DNA of 64,000 nt from Pseudomonas frederiksbergensis (lineage in GTDB: Bacteria > Pseudomonadota > Gammaproteobacteria > Pseudomonadales > Pseudomonadaceae), in the NCBI RefSeq assembly GCF_003732665.1, contig NZ_MOBP01000012.1, positions 556,325 through 620,324 of the forward strand, written 5' to 3'. The notes under the pieces were generated by a model. The model was not told where the DNA came from, did no database searches, and worked only from the letters and a program-made list of their open reading frames with translations. The translations under genes were made by a program, and so were the position numbers. Below, in pieces: positions 25,829-35,331 of this stretch. The number at the start of each line of letters is the position of its first letter. Positions within the stretch are counted from its first letter, which is position 1.

Positions 25829-27034
25829 TCAATGACCGTGGATCGCCTGGGTGGAATGACGTTGACCTTGCGGAAAACCATGCGCCCGTGCCCGAAATGC
25901 AATGGCCAGGCTGATCAATAGCAACGCCAGCAACACGCCAGGAAATGCACTCGTTCCCCATTGGCCGAGTAACACGCCACCCAGCAGTCCACCGCCGGCA
26001 ATGGCACTGTTCCAGACCACTACGTTCATGGAGAGCGCTACGTCAGAGCCCTTGCCTGCAGCGTCGGCGAGTGCTGTTTGCAGCAGGGTGGCCGCGCCAC
26101 CAAAGGTCAGCCCCCAAATGAAGACACCCACATAAATGGCCGTGGCGGAGCCTGAGAACACGCCGAGGAAAATCGAAACCGCTGCGAATGTTGCAAGGCT
26201 GGCCAGAATGGTTGTTCGCAGGTGACGGTCAACCAGTCGCCCCGTAAGCCAGATGCTGGCCAGCGCCGCGACACCAAAGGTGAGCAAGACCAAATCGACG
26301 TCACTGTTGAGCCCAGCCTTGGAAACGAAGGGCGCGACATAGGTGTAAAGAATGTTGTGGGCCAGCATCCAGGTGAACACGACAGCCAATACCGAGCGCA
26401 CGCCCGGGGTGACAAACACCTGACGTAACGGCATGCGCTGTGAGGAGGATTGGCCTGGGTAATCCGGCACTTTGATCAGCACCCAGACGATCAATACCAG
26501 GGTCATGCCGGACATCAATCCAAAAGCCATGCGCCAGCCCATGAAACCGCCCAGCCAGGTTCCCAAAGGCACACCCAACGACAACGCGATGGGCGTACCC
26601 ACCATCGCCACCGCCAATGCGCGCCCCTGCAAATGAGGGGCGACCATGCGCCGTGCATAGCCTGCGATCAGGCTCCAGGCCAGCCCCGCTGAAACCCCGG
26701 CGAAAAACCGTGCGATCAGCGTCAGCCAGTAATCGGAAGACAGCGCCGTGAGGGAGTTGAATACCAGAAAGCCGACAATCGTCACCAGCAGCACCGTCCT
26801 GCGGCGCCAGCTTTGTGTGGCAATGGTCAGCGGGATTGCTGCCAGCAACGACCCCAACGCATAGACAGTCACCATCTGTCCGGCCAGAGACGCAGAGACA
26901 CCCAGGCCACTGCCAATTTCGGGCAGCAAGCCCGCTGGCAAGGTCTCGGTGACGATGCAAATAAAACCCGTCATGGCCAGGGCAAGTAATGCTCCCAGCG
27001 GAAGTTTTTCGCTCTGTCGCTCATCTGTAGTCAT
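25829..27034 (-). CDS. MFS transporter of the cif operon
   Basis: The ATG at 27034 is preceded by GAGG at 7 nt; an earlier in-frame ATG (27046) lacks one. The ~401-residue protein has 12 predicted membrane segments. It starts with TETLPAGLLPEIG, typical of the AraJ/sugar-efflux and drug-exporter group of the major facilitator superfamily. A G-x-x-x-D-R-x-x-R-like loop is degenerate (RLVDRHLRTT). It lies 62 bp upstream of cif in the same direction and is divergent from the TetR regulator. It probably exports a compound related to the epoxide signal that relieves repression, by analogy with P. aeruginosa. Substrate is unknown. Confidence 0.85.
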   Translation of the reverse strand: MTTDERQSEKLPLGALLALAMTGFICIVTETLPAGLLPEIGSGLGVSASLAGQMVTVYALGSLLAAIPLTIATQSWRRRTVLLVTIVGFLVFNSLTALSSDYWLTLIARFFAGVSAGLAWSLIAGYARRMVAPHLQGRALAVAMVGTPIALSLGVPLGTWLGGFMGWRMAFGLMSGMTLVLIVWVLIKVPDYPGQSSSQRMPLRQVFVTPGVRSVLAVVFTWMLAHNILYTYVAPFVSKAGLNSDVDLVLLTFGVAALASIWLTGRLVDRHLRTTILASLATFAAVSIFLGVFSGSATAIYVGVFIWGLTFGGAATLLQTALADAAGKGSDVALSMNVVVWNSAIAGGGLLGGVLLGQWGTSAFPGVLLALLLISLAIAFRARAHGFPQGQRHSTQAIHGH

Positions 27035-27050
27035 TTGCCACCTCACATAT

Positions 27051-27115
27051 ATACCGATCGATACAATATGAGGGTGTGCCGTCGCCTAGTCAACGACTTA
27101 TATATCGATTAGTAT
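27051..27115. promoter_or_regulatory. Paired operator candidates for the cif-locus TetR regulator
   Basis: In the 107-bp divergent region, ATACCGATCGATA (27051-27063) recurs on the opposite strand as ATACTAATCGATA (27103-27115), matching at 11 of 13 positions. Each copy is partly palindromic, as TetR-family operators are. One lies just upstream of the exporter gene, the other just upstream of the regulator gene, so one repressor could control both directions. Confidence 0.6.
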
Positions 27116-27141
27116 TTAAGTAATTCTGGAGGAGATCCGAC

Positions 27142-27798
27142 ATGGCACAGATGGGACGTCCGCGCACATTTGATCGTGATGTGGCAATCAATCAGGCACT
27201 GCATTTGTTTTGGGAGCATGGGTACGATGCGACATCGCTCAACCAGCTCAAGTCGAAAATCGGAGGTGGCATTACCGCACCTAGCTTTTACGCCGCTTTT
27301 GGCTCGAAACAGGCCTTGTTCAATGAGGTAATAGAGCGCTACCTCGCCACCCACGGCCGGGTCACGGATAGTCTATTTGATACGACCCTGGCGCCCAGGG
27401 AGGCGATTGAACTCACCCTGCGCCGCTCCGCGAAAATGCAGTGCGAACCCGATCATCCTAAAGGGTGTCTGGTGGCGCTAGGCCTGATGAGTGCTTGCTC
27501 GGACGAAAGTAAAGCCATCTCCGAGCCTCTCGCACGGGCGAGGAACCTGAACCGTGCGGGTATCGTTACCTGCATCCAGCGCGCCATTGCCGCAGGGGAA
27601 TTGCCCGAGACGGTGATACCGGAAACGCTCGCTACCGTGTTCGACAGTTTTCTCTTGGGCTTGTCGACACTGGCTCGCGATGGCCTTTCACATGCCACGC
27701 TGGATGCGGCGGTGACTCAGGTGATGGGGATATGGGATAGCCTGCAAATTGTTGCGACGATCAATGATCCGGAAGCTCAAAATCAGCGAGCGAATTGA
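27142..27798 (+). CDS. TetR-family repressor, CifR by synteny
   Basis: The 218-residue protein has an N-terminal TetR HTH (GRPRTFDRDVAINQALHLFW-EHGYDATSLNQL, TAPSFYAAFGSKQALF) and a helical ligand-binding C-terminal domain. GGAGGAG precedes the ATG at 27142. It is divergent from the MFS-cif gene pair, which matches the arrangement of cifR in P. aeruginosa, where the repressor releases DNA on binding epoxides. I therefore infer it controls both directions through the paired inverted sites in the intergenic region. Sequence identity to true CifR was not checked, so the name rests on gene order. Confidence 0.8.
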   Translation: MAQMGRPRTFDRDVAINQALHLFWEHGYDATSLNQLKSKIGGGITAPSFYAAFGSKQALFNEVIERYLATHGRVTDSLFDTTLAPREAIELTLRRSAKMQCEPDHPKGCLVALGLMSACSDESKAISEPLARARNLNRAGIVTCIQRAIAAGELPETVIPETLATVFDSFLLGLSTLARDGLSHATLDAAVTQVMGIWDSLQIVATINDPEAQNQRAN

Positions 27799-27805
27799 AT
27801 GGGTT

Positions 27806-28465
27806 CTACCTATCTATGGCTGGATCAACCGCATCAAGGCCGGCGCCGCGAGGGTGTCGAAGGACGTTGTAGATCTCAGAAACCACCTGCGTCGTAGCGT
27901 CTTCGATCGTTCCTTCATTACGGCACAAAACCCAGCCGTGATCTGCAATCGCTTGCTCGAACGCCTCGGTACAAGCGACATGTTCTTCCAGTTTATGCAT
28001 CACCGTGCTGCTCAGCCCTCGGGATCGTGCCGCGGCCCTCGCCCATGAGATTTCAGGGTCGGTGACAACCCCGACATGCAGGTCTGGCACTCGCACGCTT
28101 CGATCAATGTTCAACTGCAGAATCTCTGCAAACGGGACTATCCGGCGAAACGCGGCTTCAGACGGATACCAGCGATCGATCAAGATGATGCTGCCTGACG
28201 GCTGTTTAGTCAGCACGTGCCGGGAAATCCAGGCGCGGCTGTCAGCAAAGCGCTCACAAACCCTCAATTCCAAATCCCTGCTGGGGTTTCTGACGAGTTG
28301 GTTAACGAGGGCCATGGTTTCACCCCTGTAGGGATCGCTTTTACTCTCGCTAAGGCGGATCACCATTCTGTTGTCTGCCCTCAATACTTTCGTAATGGCT
28401 TCCAACAGCGTGGTTTTGCCGGCTCCCTTGGGGCCATCCAGAGAAACAAATAGCGGACGATTCAT
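27806..28465 (-). CDS. Thymidylate-kinase-like P-loop nucleotide kinase
   Basis: The 219-residue protein starts with a P-loop DGPKGAGKTTLLEA (about residues 10-23). It has a DR[WY] substrate motif (LIDRWYPSEAAFR) and a lid-like ARAAARSRG segment, the pattern of dTMP kinases and deoxynucleoside kinases. It differs from the housekeeping Tmk in the flanking motifs, so it may phosphorylate another nucleoside or be a paralogue with a special role. It converges with the TetR gene, leaving 7 bp between the stops. No operon partner is evident. Confidence 0.7.
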   Translation of the reverse strand: MNRPLFVSLDGPKGAGKTTLLEAITKVLRADNRMVIRLSESKSDPYRGETMALVNQLVRNPSRDLELRVCERFADSRAWISRHVLTKQPSGSIILIDRWYPSEAAFRRIVPFAEILQLNIDRSVRVPDLHVGVVTDPEISWARAAARSRGLSSTVMHKLEEHVACTEAFEQAIADHGWVLCRNEGTIEDATTQVVSEIYNVLRHPRGAGLDAVDPAIDR

Positions 28466-28631
28466 TCTTCACTTTACGATTGATATTCAGAGATTGATGA
28501 ACACTCTAACCCGATTACTGGCTAACGAGCGGCTTCACCCTCAAACTCGCAGCCCCCCCTACCCCTCTATCACATTAATTGAACCTGGCCATCACCCAAC
28601 CCTCGGATATTAAAACCGCAGGGGTGAAGCC

Positions 28632-30791
28632 ATGACGATCGAGCAAACGCTGCTGCGCCAACGCAAGGTCCTTGCCCAGTTCGGCGAGTTGGCGTTGGCG
28701 TCGGATGACCTGGAGCACATCCTGGATGAGGCTTGTCGCCTGGTTGGCGATGCCCTTGAAACCCACATCGCCAAATTCATGCTGTTGCTGGAAGACGGCG
28801 TCACGTTTCTGGTACGCAACGGCGTAGGCTGGACGCCGGATGTGGTTGGCCAGGTGCGAGTTCAGGCCGTGCAAGGTAGCCCCGAGTGGTACTCGCTGGA
28901 CACCAATAGCCCGGTGATTTCAACGGACATTTCAACCGAGACCCGCTTCCGCTATCACGACTTCCAGACCAGGAACGGCGTAAAAGCCTTCGTCAATGTG
29001 CTGGTGCCTGGCGCCGAGGAAGAGCGGCCCTTCGGGATTTTCGAGGTGGATAGCCGGACCCCAAGGCAATTCACCCAAAGCGATATCGATTTTCTACGTG
29101 GCTACAGCAACTTGCTTGGCGCCGTTTTGAAGCGCTCCAATGCTTTGCAAGCCATACGCCTGACAGAAAAAAAACTGCGCGACAGCGAAAGGCATTATCG
29201 AATCGCCGCTGAGTTGAATCCGTTGTGGCCATGGACGGCAGACACCAGCGGCGACCTGACGTCCATCGATCAACGCTGGTACGAATACACCGGCCTGACA
29301 CCCGAACAAACGTTGAGTCGCCAATGGGCCAATGCCGTTCACCCGCAAGACCGGGCTTCCTTAATCTCGCTCTGGGATCAATCGCTGATCACATTGCAGC
29401 CCTTCGACTCGCAAATCCGCCTTCGAAAACACACCGCTGATCACCGCTGGTTCAGAGTTCGCGCCTTTTGCAGCCTTGACGCGGCCGGACGGTGTGAACA
29501 GTGGTACGGCACGATTGAAGATATCGACGAGCGGGTGCAATTGGAGAGCGCATTGCGCGATTGGAATGACTTGCTCGAAGACCGCATCGCGCAACGTACC
29601 CAACAGCTGGAAACCGAGCAGTACGAACGCGCTATGACTGAATCCAAGCTTCGCCAAAGCCAGAAAATGGAAGCCGTCGGCCAGCTCACCGGTGGAATAG
29701 CCCATGACTTCAACAATCTGCTGGCCGGCATCATGGGCAGCCTTGAATTGATGCAACGCCGCATCGACGCAGGACGTTTCACCGAATTGTCCCGATACAA
29801 CGCCGTGGCCATGACCTCCGCCTCGCGCGCGGCGGCATTGACCCAGCGTCTGCTGACGTTTTCCAGGCAACAATCTCTCGAACCCGAGCTGCTCGAACCG
29901 CGCAAAGTGGTCGCCGATCTTGAGGAAATCATCCGCCGTTCGGTCGGACCCAGCATTGCGGTGCAGTGTTCATTCAAGGCCAACGATCGGATCAAATGTG
30001 ACCTTAATCAATTGGAAAACGCGCTGCTCAACCTCGCGATCAATGCACGAGACGCCATGCCCAACGGCGGCACCCTGGACCTTCAGGTCGACCGGTGTGT
30101 CATTGATCAAGCGTCATCTTCTGAAAAAGCGTTGCCATCGGGTTTGTATGTCAGCCTGTCCGTGACGGATTCCGGCACCGGCATCAGCCCTGACATCTTG
30201 CCGCGCATCTTCGACCCGTTTTTCACCACCAAGAAAATCGGCGAAGGCACGGGACTGGGCCTGTCGATGATTTACGGCTTCACCCAGCAATCAGGCGGGC
30301 AAGTGCGGGTTCATAGCAGCCTCGGTATCGGCACAACCGTGACCATGTATTTCCCCGTCGACAATTCACAACCCGATGAAAGCAAACCTCACTCGGACGC
30401 CGGGCATGAAACCGACCTGTCCGGCCACGACGAAACCATTTTGCTGGTGGACGACGAAGCGGGTGTACGGCAAATGGTTGCGGAGCTTTTAACGGAAAGC
30501 GGTTACCGTGTCGTGGAAGCGGTGGACAGTATTTCCGCGATAAAACAGGCTGAAAAACTCGAACACCTGGATTTGCTGCTGAGCGATATCGGGTTGCCCG
30601 GAATGATGAACGGCATTGGTCTGGCGGCTCAACTGAGGTTGAAATACCCCCAGCTCAAAGTGCTGTTTGTTACCGGTTTCGCCGGCGGTTCCAATCTGGT
30701 AGCGGTCGATGCGACCACGCGTGTACTGACCAAACCCTTCAGCTTGAACGAACTCAGTTCACGGGTGCACGCGCTGACATGGAAAGCGTGA
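28632..30791 (+). CDS. Hybrid histidine kinase (GAF-PAS-HisKA-HATPase-REC)
   Basis: This 719-residue protein has no membrane segments. Order: GAF domain (about 15-170), PAS domain (about 180-300, with WYEYTGLTPEQT), a short coiled coil, HisKA with the phosphoacceptor in GGIAHDFNNLLAGIMG (about 357), and HATPase with N-box LAINARDAMPNGG and G-box GTGLGLSMIYGF. A C-terminal receiver carries ILLVDDEAG, LLLSDIGLPG and TKPFSLNEL. All catalytic positions are present. The HDFNN H-box places it in the HWE-unrelated, NtrB-like HisKA group. A cytoplasmic sensor of a small molecule or redox state is likely. It stands alone; the nearby receiver-only gene and KaiC-like ATPase are possible partners. Confidence 0.87.
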   Translation: MTIEQTLLRQRKVLAQFGELALASDDLEHILDEACRLVGDALETHIAKFMLLLEDGVTFLVRNGVGWTPDVVGQVRVQAVQGSPEWYSLDTNSPVISTDISTETRFRYHDFQTRNGVKAFVNVLVPGAEEERPFGIFEVDSRTPRQFTQSDIDFLRGYSNLLGAVLKRSNALQAIRLTEKKLRDSERHYRIAAELNPLWPWTADTSGDLTSIDQRWYEYTGLTPEQTLSRQWANAVHPQDRASLISLWDQSLITLQPFDSQIRLRKHTADHRWFRVRAFCSLDAAGRCEQWYGTIEDIDERVQLESALRDWNDLLEDRIAQRTQQLETEQYERAMTESKLRQSQKMEAVGQLTGGIAHDFNNLLAGIMGSLELMQRRIDAGRFTELSRYNAVAMTSASRAAALTQRLLTFSRQQSLEPELLEPRKVVADLEEIIRRSVGPSIAVQCSFKANDRIKCDLNQLENALLNLAINARDAMPNGGTLDLQVDRCVIDQASSSEKALPSGLYVSLSVTDSGTGISPDILPRIFDPFFTTKKIGEGTGLGLSMIYGFTQQSGGQVRVHSSLGIGTTVTMYFPVDNSQPDESKPHSDAGHETDLSGHDETILLVDDEAGVRQMVAELLTESGYRVVEAVDSISAIKQAEKLEHLDLLLSDIGLPGMMNGIGLAAQLRLKYPQLKVLFVTGFAGGSNLVAVDATTRVLTKPFSLNELSSRVHALTWKA

Positions 30792-30891
30792 TAGCCGAGC
30801 GCCATACAACTGCAAATACGTCTGATTCTTGCACCCTCACGATATTTTGCTATATCTAAAATTCCCCAATGCAATCCAATGAGGCAACGGA

Positions 30892-32301
30892 ATGTCAGTC
30901 GCGAAGAAAATGAGTGTGGGGCAACTGACGATGTTGACGGCCGTCAACATGTTGGGCTCAGGCATTGTGCTTTTACCGACCAAACTCGCCGAAGTCGGCG
31001 CCATTTCGATTCTTTCCTGGTTAATTACCGCCACCGGCTCGCTGGCCCTGGCGTATGCCTTTGCCCGGTGCGGGATGCTCAGTCGCAAGACCGGCGGCAT
31101 GGGAGGCTATGCCGAATACACGTTCGGCAAGGCGGGCAACTACCTGACCAACTACACCTACGGCGTATCGCTGTTGATTGCCAATGTGGCAATCAGCATT
31201 ACGGCGGTTGGCTACATCCAGGTGTTGTTCGATGTGAAGCTGGACTCCCTGCAAGTGGGCCTGGCGACGATTGCCCTGCTGTGGATCACCACGTTCGCCA
31301 ACTTCGGTGGTGCGCGGATTACCGGGCGCATCGGCGCGGTGACTGTGTGGGGTGTCATCGCTCCGGTGGTGCTGGTGTCGACGGTCGGCTGGTTCTGGTT
31401 CGACAGCAGCATCTACGCCGCTGGCTGGAACCCCCACGACAAGGGCTGGTTCGAAGCCGCCGGCGCTTCAGTGGCGATCACCTTGTGGGCATTCCTTGGG
31501 CTGGAATCGGCGTGCGCCAACACCGACGCCGTGGAAAACCCGGAGAAAAACGTACCGATTGCCGTGCTCGGCGGCACCTTGGGGGCGGCGGTGATCTACA
31601 TCGTTTCCACCAACGTCATCGCCGGTATCGTCTCCAACCCGGAGCTGGCCTCCTCCACGGCCCCGTTCGGGCTGGTGTTCGCCAAGATGTTCACGCCGTT
31701 GATCGGCGATATCGTGATGGCGGCGATGATTCTGGCCTGCGTCGGCTCGCTGCTCGGTTGGCAGTTCACCATTGCCCAGGTGTTCAAGAGCTCGGCGGAC
31801 ACCGGTTATTTCCTGCCGATCTTCGCCAAGGCCAACAAGGCCGGCACGCCGATTGTCGGCATGTTGATCCTGCTCGCCGGACAGACTGCGCTGGGCCTGC
31901 TCACCATCAGCCCGGACTTGAGCAAGCAGTTCGACACCCTCGTCAACCTCGCGGTGGTGACCAATCTGGTGCCGTACATCCTGTCCATGGCTGCGCTGGC
32001 GACGATGCAAAAAGTGTCCAACGTGCCGGCCGGCAAGGCGCTGGCCACCAACATCATTGCCTGGGTCGCGGCAGCCTACAGCTACCTGGCGCTCTACAGT
32101 TCCGGCGAGCAGGCGCTGATGCTCGGCGGCGTGGCGACGATCTTCGGCTACACGCTGTTCGGCTTCGTCAATAACCGCCTGATCCGCCTCGAAGCACTCA
32201 ATAACAGCGTACCGACCCAAACGGTCAGCGCGCAGCACATCACGGGCGAGCCGGTGCCGGTCAACCGCTTGCAATCCGCCACTTTGGAGCCTCAATCATG
32301 A
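30892..32301 (+). CDS. potE: PotE-like putrescine-ornithine antiporter
   Basis: The 469-residue inner-membrane protein closely parallels E. coli PotE: VGQLTMLTAVNMLGSGIVLL, GGMGGYAEYTFGKAGNY, YTYGVSLLIANVAISI, WAFLGLESACANTDAVENPE, and LGGTLGAAVIYIVSTNVIAG. About 12 membrane segments are predicted. Such antiporters exchange internal putrescine for external ornithine, or act as importers. The stop overlaps the decarboxylase start by 4 nt (ATGA), so the pair is translationally coupled, matching the speF-potE logic though with reversed order. The pair probably supports acid resistance or polyamine supply. Confidence 0.9.
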   Translation: MSVAKKMSVGQLTMLTAVNMLGSGIVLLPTKLAEVGAISILSWLITATGSLALAYAFARCGMLSRKTGGMGGYAEYTFGKAGNYLTNYTYGVSLLIANVAISITAVGYIQVLFDVKLDSLQVGLATIALLWITTFANFGGARITGRIGAVTVWGVIAPVVLVSTVGWFWFDSSIYAAGWNPHDKGWFEAAGASVAITLWAFLGLESACANTDAVENPEKNVPIAVLGGTLGAAVIYIVSTNVIAGIVSNPELASSTAPFGLVFAKMFTPLIGDIVMAAMILACVGSLLGWQFTIAQVFKSSADTGYFLPIFAKANKAGTPIVGMLILLAGQTALGLLTISPDLSKQFDTLVNLAVVTNLVPYILSMAALATMQKVSNVPAGKALATNIIAWVAAAYSYLALYSSGEQALMLGGVATIFGYTLFGFVNNRLIRLEALNNSVPTQTVSAQHITGEPVPVNRLQSATLEPQS

Positions 32302-34583
32302 CGGAATATCGACAAACCCTCGGGATGCTCACGCTGTTGGTGAGCAACCCGCCGGACAAACGCACCGTGTTCGGCCGTGCCCTGGATCAGTTGGTCCACG
32401 ATGTGGAAGAACGCGCCGTCCACGTCATCGCCTCGGAAACCCTGAGCGACGCCACGTCGATCCTGCGCTCTGACCCGGCCGTGCAATGCGTGCTGCTCAG
32501 TTGGGAAATGGACAAAAGTGAAGGCCACGAAGAATGCATCAAGCTGCTGGTCAGCCTACGCGAGCGCAACACCCGCGTGCCGGTGTTCCTGATCAGCGAC
32601 CGCAGCACCGCGTCGAGCATTCCGCTGGTGGTCATGCAGCACGCCGACGACTTCATCTGGTTGCCCGAGGACACCAGCCGCTTCCTCAGCGGCCGCATCC
32701 TGGCCGCCATCGAACGCTATCGCCAGGCTGCGCTGCCGCCGATGTTCGGCGCTCTGGTGAAGTTTGCCCGTACTTATGAATATTCCTGGCACACCCCGGG
32801 CCACGCCGGCGGCACCGCGTTCCTGAAAAGCACTGCTGGCCGGGCCTTCTACGAGTTCTTCGGAGAAAACCTGCTGCGTTCCGACCTGTCGATTTCGGTC
32901 GGCGAACTCGGTTCCCTGCTCGATCACAGTGGCCCGATCGGCCAGGGCGAGCGCTATGCGGCCAAGGTTTTCGGCGCGCACCGCACCTATTACGTGACCA
33001 ATGGTTCGTCGACCTCCAACCGCGTCATCCTCATGGCCAGCGTCACGCGCAATCAGATTGCCCTGTGCGACCGCAACTGCCACAAGTCCGCCGAACACGC
33101 GATGACGTTATCCGGGGCGATTCCGACCTACCTGGTGCCGACTCGCAACCGCTACGGCATCATCGGCCCGATCCTGCCGCAAACCCTGAGTGCCGAAGGC
33201 GTCAGAGCGGCCATCGCCAACAACCCGCTGGTCAAGGACGGGATCGACCCGACGCCGGTTCACGCGATCATCACCAACTCCACCTACGATGGCCTGACCT
33301 ATAACGTCACCCGGGTCGAAGAGCTGCTGGGCCAGAGCGTCGACCGCCTGCATTTCGATGAAGCCTGGTACGGTTATGCACGGTTCAACCCGCTGTATCG
33401 CGACCGCTTCGCCATGCACGGCAGCCCGGACGATCACGACGCGTCCAAGCCCACCGTGTTCGCCACTCAATCGACCCACAAACTGCTGGCGGCCCTCTCC
33501 CAGGCCTCGATGATTCACGTGCGCAACGGCCGCAATCCCATCGAGCACGGGCGCTTCAACGAGTCGTTCATGATGCACGCCTCGACCTCGCCCAACTACG
33601 CGATCATGGCCTCCTGCGATGTGAGCTCGGCGATGATGGAAGCCCCGAGTGGGCAGATCCTCACCAGCGAATCCATCGAAGAAGCCGTCTCGTTCCGCCA
33701 GGTCATCTCGCGCATGCACAACGAGATGCTGAGCAAGGACGACTGGTTTTTCACCTGCTGGCAGCCGCCGTCGGTACACGTTGGCGGCACGAGCGTGGCG
33801 TTCCATGAAGTCGATCCGGTGCTGCTGAAAACCGAGCCGAACTGCTGGGTCCTGCACCCGAACGAGGTGTGGCACGGTTTCGGCGACATCGAGGACGGCT
33901 ACTGCATGCTGGACCCGATCAAAGTCTCGGTGCTCAGCCCCGGCATGGGCGACGACGGCAACCTGCTCGAATCGGGCATCCCGGCGTGCGTGCTCACGGC
34001 GTACCTCGGTCGCCAAGGCATCGTGGTGGAGAAAACCACCGACTTTACGATCCTGTTCCTGTTCTCCATCGGCATCACCAAAGGCAAGTGGGGCACCCTG
34101 GTCAACGCCCTCCTCGACTTCAAGCGCGACTATGACGACAACGTCGAACTGGAACTGTGCCTGCCGGACCTGCTGGCCGCCAACCAGACGCGATACGCCG
34201 GCATGGGCCTCAAGGACCTGGCCGATGACATCTTCGCCGCCATGAAAAAACACAAGACCACCGCCAACATGGCCCAGGCCTTCGGCATGCTGCCCAAAGC
34301 CGAATTCAGCCCGGTGGAGGCCTACGAGAAGCTGGTGCGCAACGACATCGAGCGGGTCACCCTGGAACAAGCCGCCGGACGTATCGTCGCCACCGGCATC
34401 GTGCCGTATCCGCCGGGCATTCCGTTGCTGATGCCGGGCGAGAACGCCGGGCCTGCGGACGGGCCGTTGCTGGCGTACCTCAAGGCGCTGGAGGCTTTCG
34501 ACAAATCCTTCCCGGGCTTCACCCATGACACCCATGGGATCGAAAGCGAGGCCGGGGTTTATACCTTGCTGGTGTTGAAATAA
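32298..34583 (+). CDS. Ornithine/lysine/arginine decarboxylase (PLP, group III)
   Basis: The 761-residue enzyme has an N-terminal receiver-like wing domain (about 1-130), the PLP-binding core and a C-terminal domain. Signature elements include SWHTPGHAGGTAF, GENLLRSDLSISVGELGSLL, NCHKSAEHAM, LHFDEAWYGYARF, and the Schiff-base lysine in STHKLLAALSQASMIH. It belongs to the same family as P. aeruginosa LdcA and enteric SpeF/AdiA. The coupling to a PotE-type antiporter favours ornithine as substrate and putrescine as product, but lysine or arginine cannot be excluded. A strong terminator follows 18 bp after the stop, closing the two-gene unit. Confidence 0.88.
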   Translation: MTEYRQTLGMLTLLVSNPPDKRTVFGRALDQLVHDVEERAVHVIASETLSDATSILRSDPAVQCVLLSWEMDKSEGHEECIKLLVSLRERNTRVPVFLISDRSTASSIPLVVMQHADDFIWLPEDTSRFLSGRILAAIERYRQAALPPMFGALVKFARTYEYSWHTPGHAGGTAFLKSTAGRAFYEFFGENLLRSDLSISVGELGSLLDHSGPIGQGERYAAKVFGAHRTYYVTNGSSTSNRVILMASVTRNQIALCDRNCHKSAEHAMTLSGAIPTYLVPTRNRYGIIGPILPQTLSAEGVRAAIANNPLVKDGIDPTPVHAIITNSTYDGLTYNVTRVEELLGQSVDRLHFDEAWYGYARFNPLYRDRFAMHGSPDDHDASKPTVFATQSTHKLLAALSQASMIHVRNGRNPIEHGRFNESFMMHASTSPNYAIMASCDVSSAMMEAPSGQILTSESIEEAVSFRQVISRMHNEMLSKDDWFFTCWQPPSVHVGGTSVAFHEVDPVLLKTEPNCWVLHPNEVWHGFGDIEDGYCMLDPIKVSVLSPGMGDDGNLLESGIPACVLTAYLGRQGIVVEKTTDFTILFLFSIGITKGKWGTLVNALLDFKRDYDDNVELELCLPDLLAANQTRYAGMGLKDLADDIFAAMKKHKTTANMAQAFGMLPKAEFSPVEAYEKLVRNDIERVTLEQAAGRIVATGIVPYPPGIPLLMPGENAGPADGPLLAYLKALEAFDKSFPGFTHDTHGIESEAGVYTLLVLK

Positions 34584-34601
34584 GGTCAGCACGCGCCTGA
34601 A

Positions 34602-34636
34602 CAAAAACGCCCCGACAACACGTCGGGGCGTTTTTG
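34602..34636 (+). terminator. Strong intrinsic terminator after the potE-decarboxylase pair
   Basis: CAAAAACGCCCCGAC and GTCGGGGCGTTTTTG form a perfect 15-bp inverted repeat around AACAC. The stem base supplies an A-run on one side and a T-run on the other, so it can work in both directions. Confidence 0.9.
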
Positions 34637-34787
34637 TATCCGTCTGTATATGAACCCCAGGCAGATACGCAAACACCGATTTCAAAGCGTTCACGCACAC
34701 ATCAGCGATACATCCGGGCGTTTAACTGTGCTCACCGGATAGCAGCAGCTACCGAGCCACTCAAACTAAACGCACGGAGAATCACCC

Positions 34788-35168
34788 ATGTTCAACTTCT
34801 CGAAAGTCTCGTCCCTGGTACTCGGTCTGGCACTGGTTGGTGGCCTCGGCCTGTCGAACCTGGCTTCGGCCAATACCGCGAATGCGGCGCCCCACAACCA
34901 GACCCGGCAATTGCTGGTGGAAGGTGGCTCGGACCGGTTGCAACACAATCGTGTAGCCGAGGGCGGTTCCGATCGCCTGATCCAGAATCGTGTCGCTGAA
35001 GGCGGTTCCGACCGTTTGATCCAGAACCGCGTGGCTGAAGGTGGCGCCGACCGTCTGCAGGAATTGCGCGAGCGTGTTGCTCTGTTCACCCCGGCTAACG
35101 CCGTGATCGGCGGCGTGACGGTGGCGGAAAACCGTCCTGAGTTCGGTTCGAAATATCAGCGCTATTGA
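34788..35168 (+). CDS. Secreted tandem-repeat protein (AEGGSDRL repeats)
   Basis: The 126-residue product has a signal peptide (VLGLALVGGLGLSNLASA). A four-fold repeat follows, with unit about 13 residues: VEGGSDRLQHNR, VAEGGSDRLIQNR twice, then VAEGGADRLQELR. Repeats span roughly residues 44-94. The tail is short and unstructured. I recall similar small exported proteins with AEGGSDRL repeats in other pseudomonads, sometimes labelled phage infection protein without proof. The repeated acidic-glycine-Asp-Arg units may bind a metal or form an extended solenoid. The gene is monocistronic, bounded upstream by the terminator above. Confidence 0.8.
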   Translation: MFNFSKVSSLVLGLALVGGLGLSNLASANTANAAPHNQTRQLLVEGGSDRLQHNRVAEGGSDRLIQNRVAEGGSDRLIQNRVAEGGADRLQELRERVALFTPANAVIGGVTVAENRPEFGSKYQRY

Positions 35169-35331
35169 TTGACGCTTCATGCGCCTGGAACAAGGCCCGG
35201 AGATCCCGGGCTTTTGTTTGCGCGTTAAAACCGGGACGAATGGCTTATTCAGCAAACCGACACCTTGGTACGAGGTCGCTTGCGGAGTAGCTTCTGCTGT
35301 CATGAACAACGCAAACAGAGGAACACCGCTC

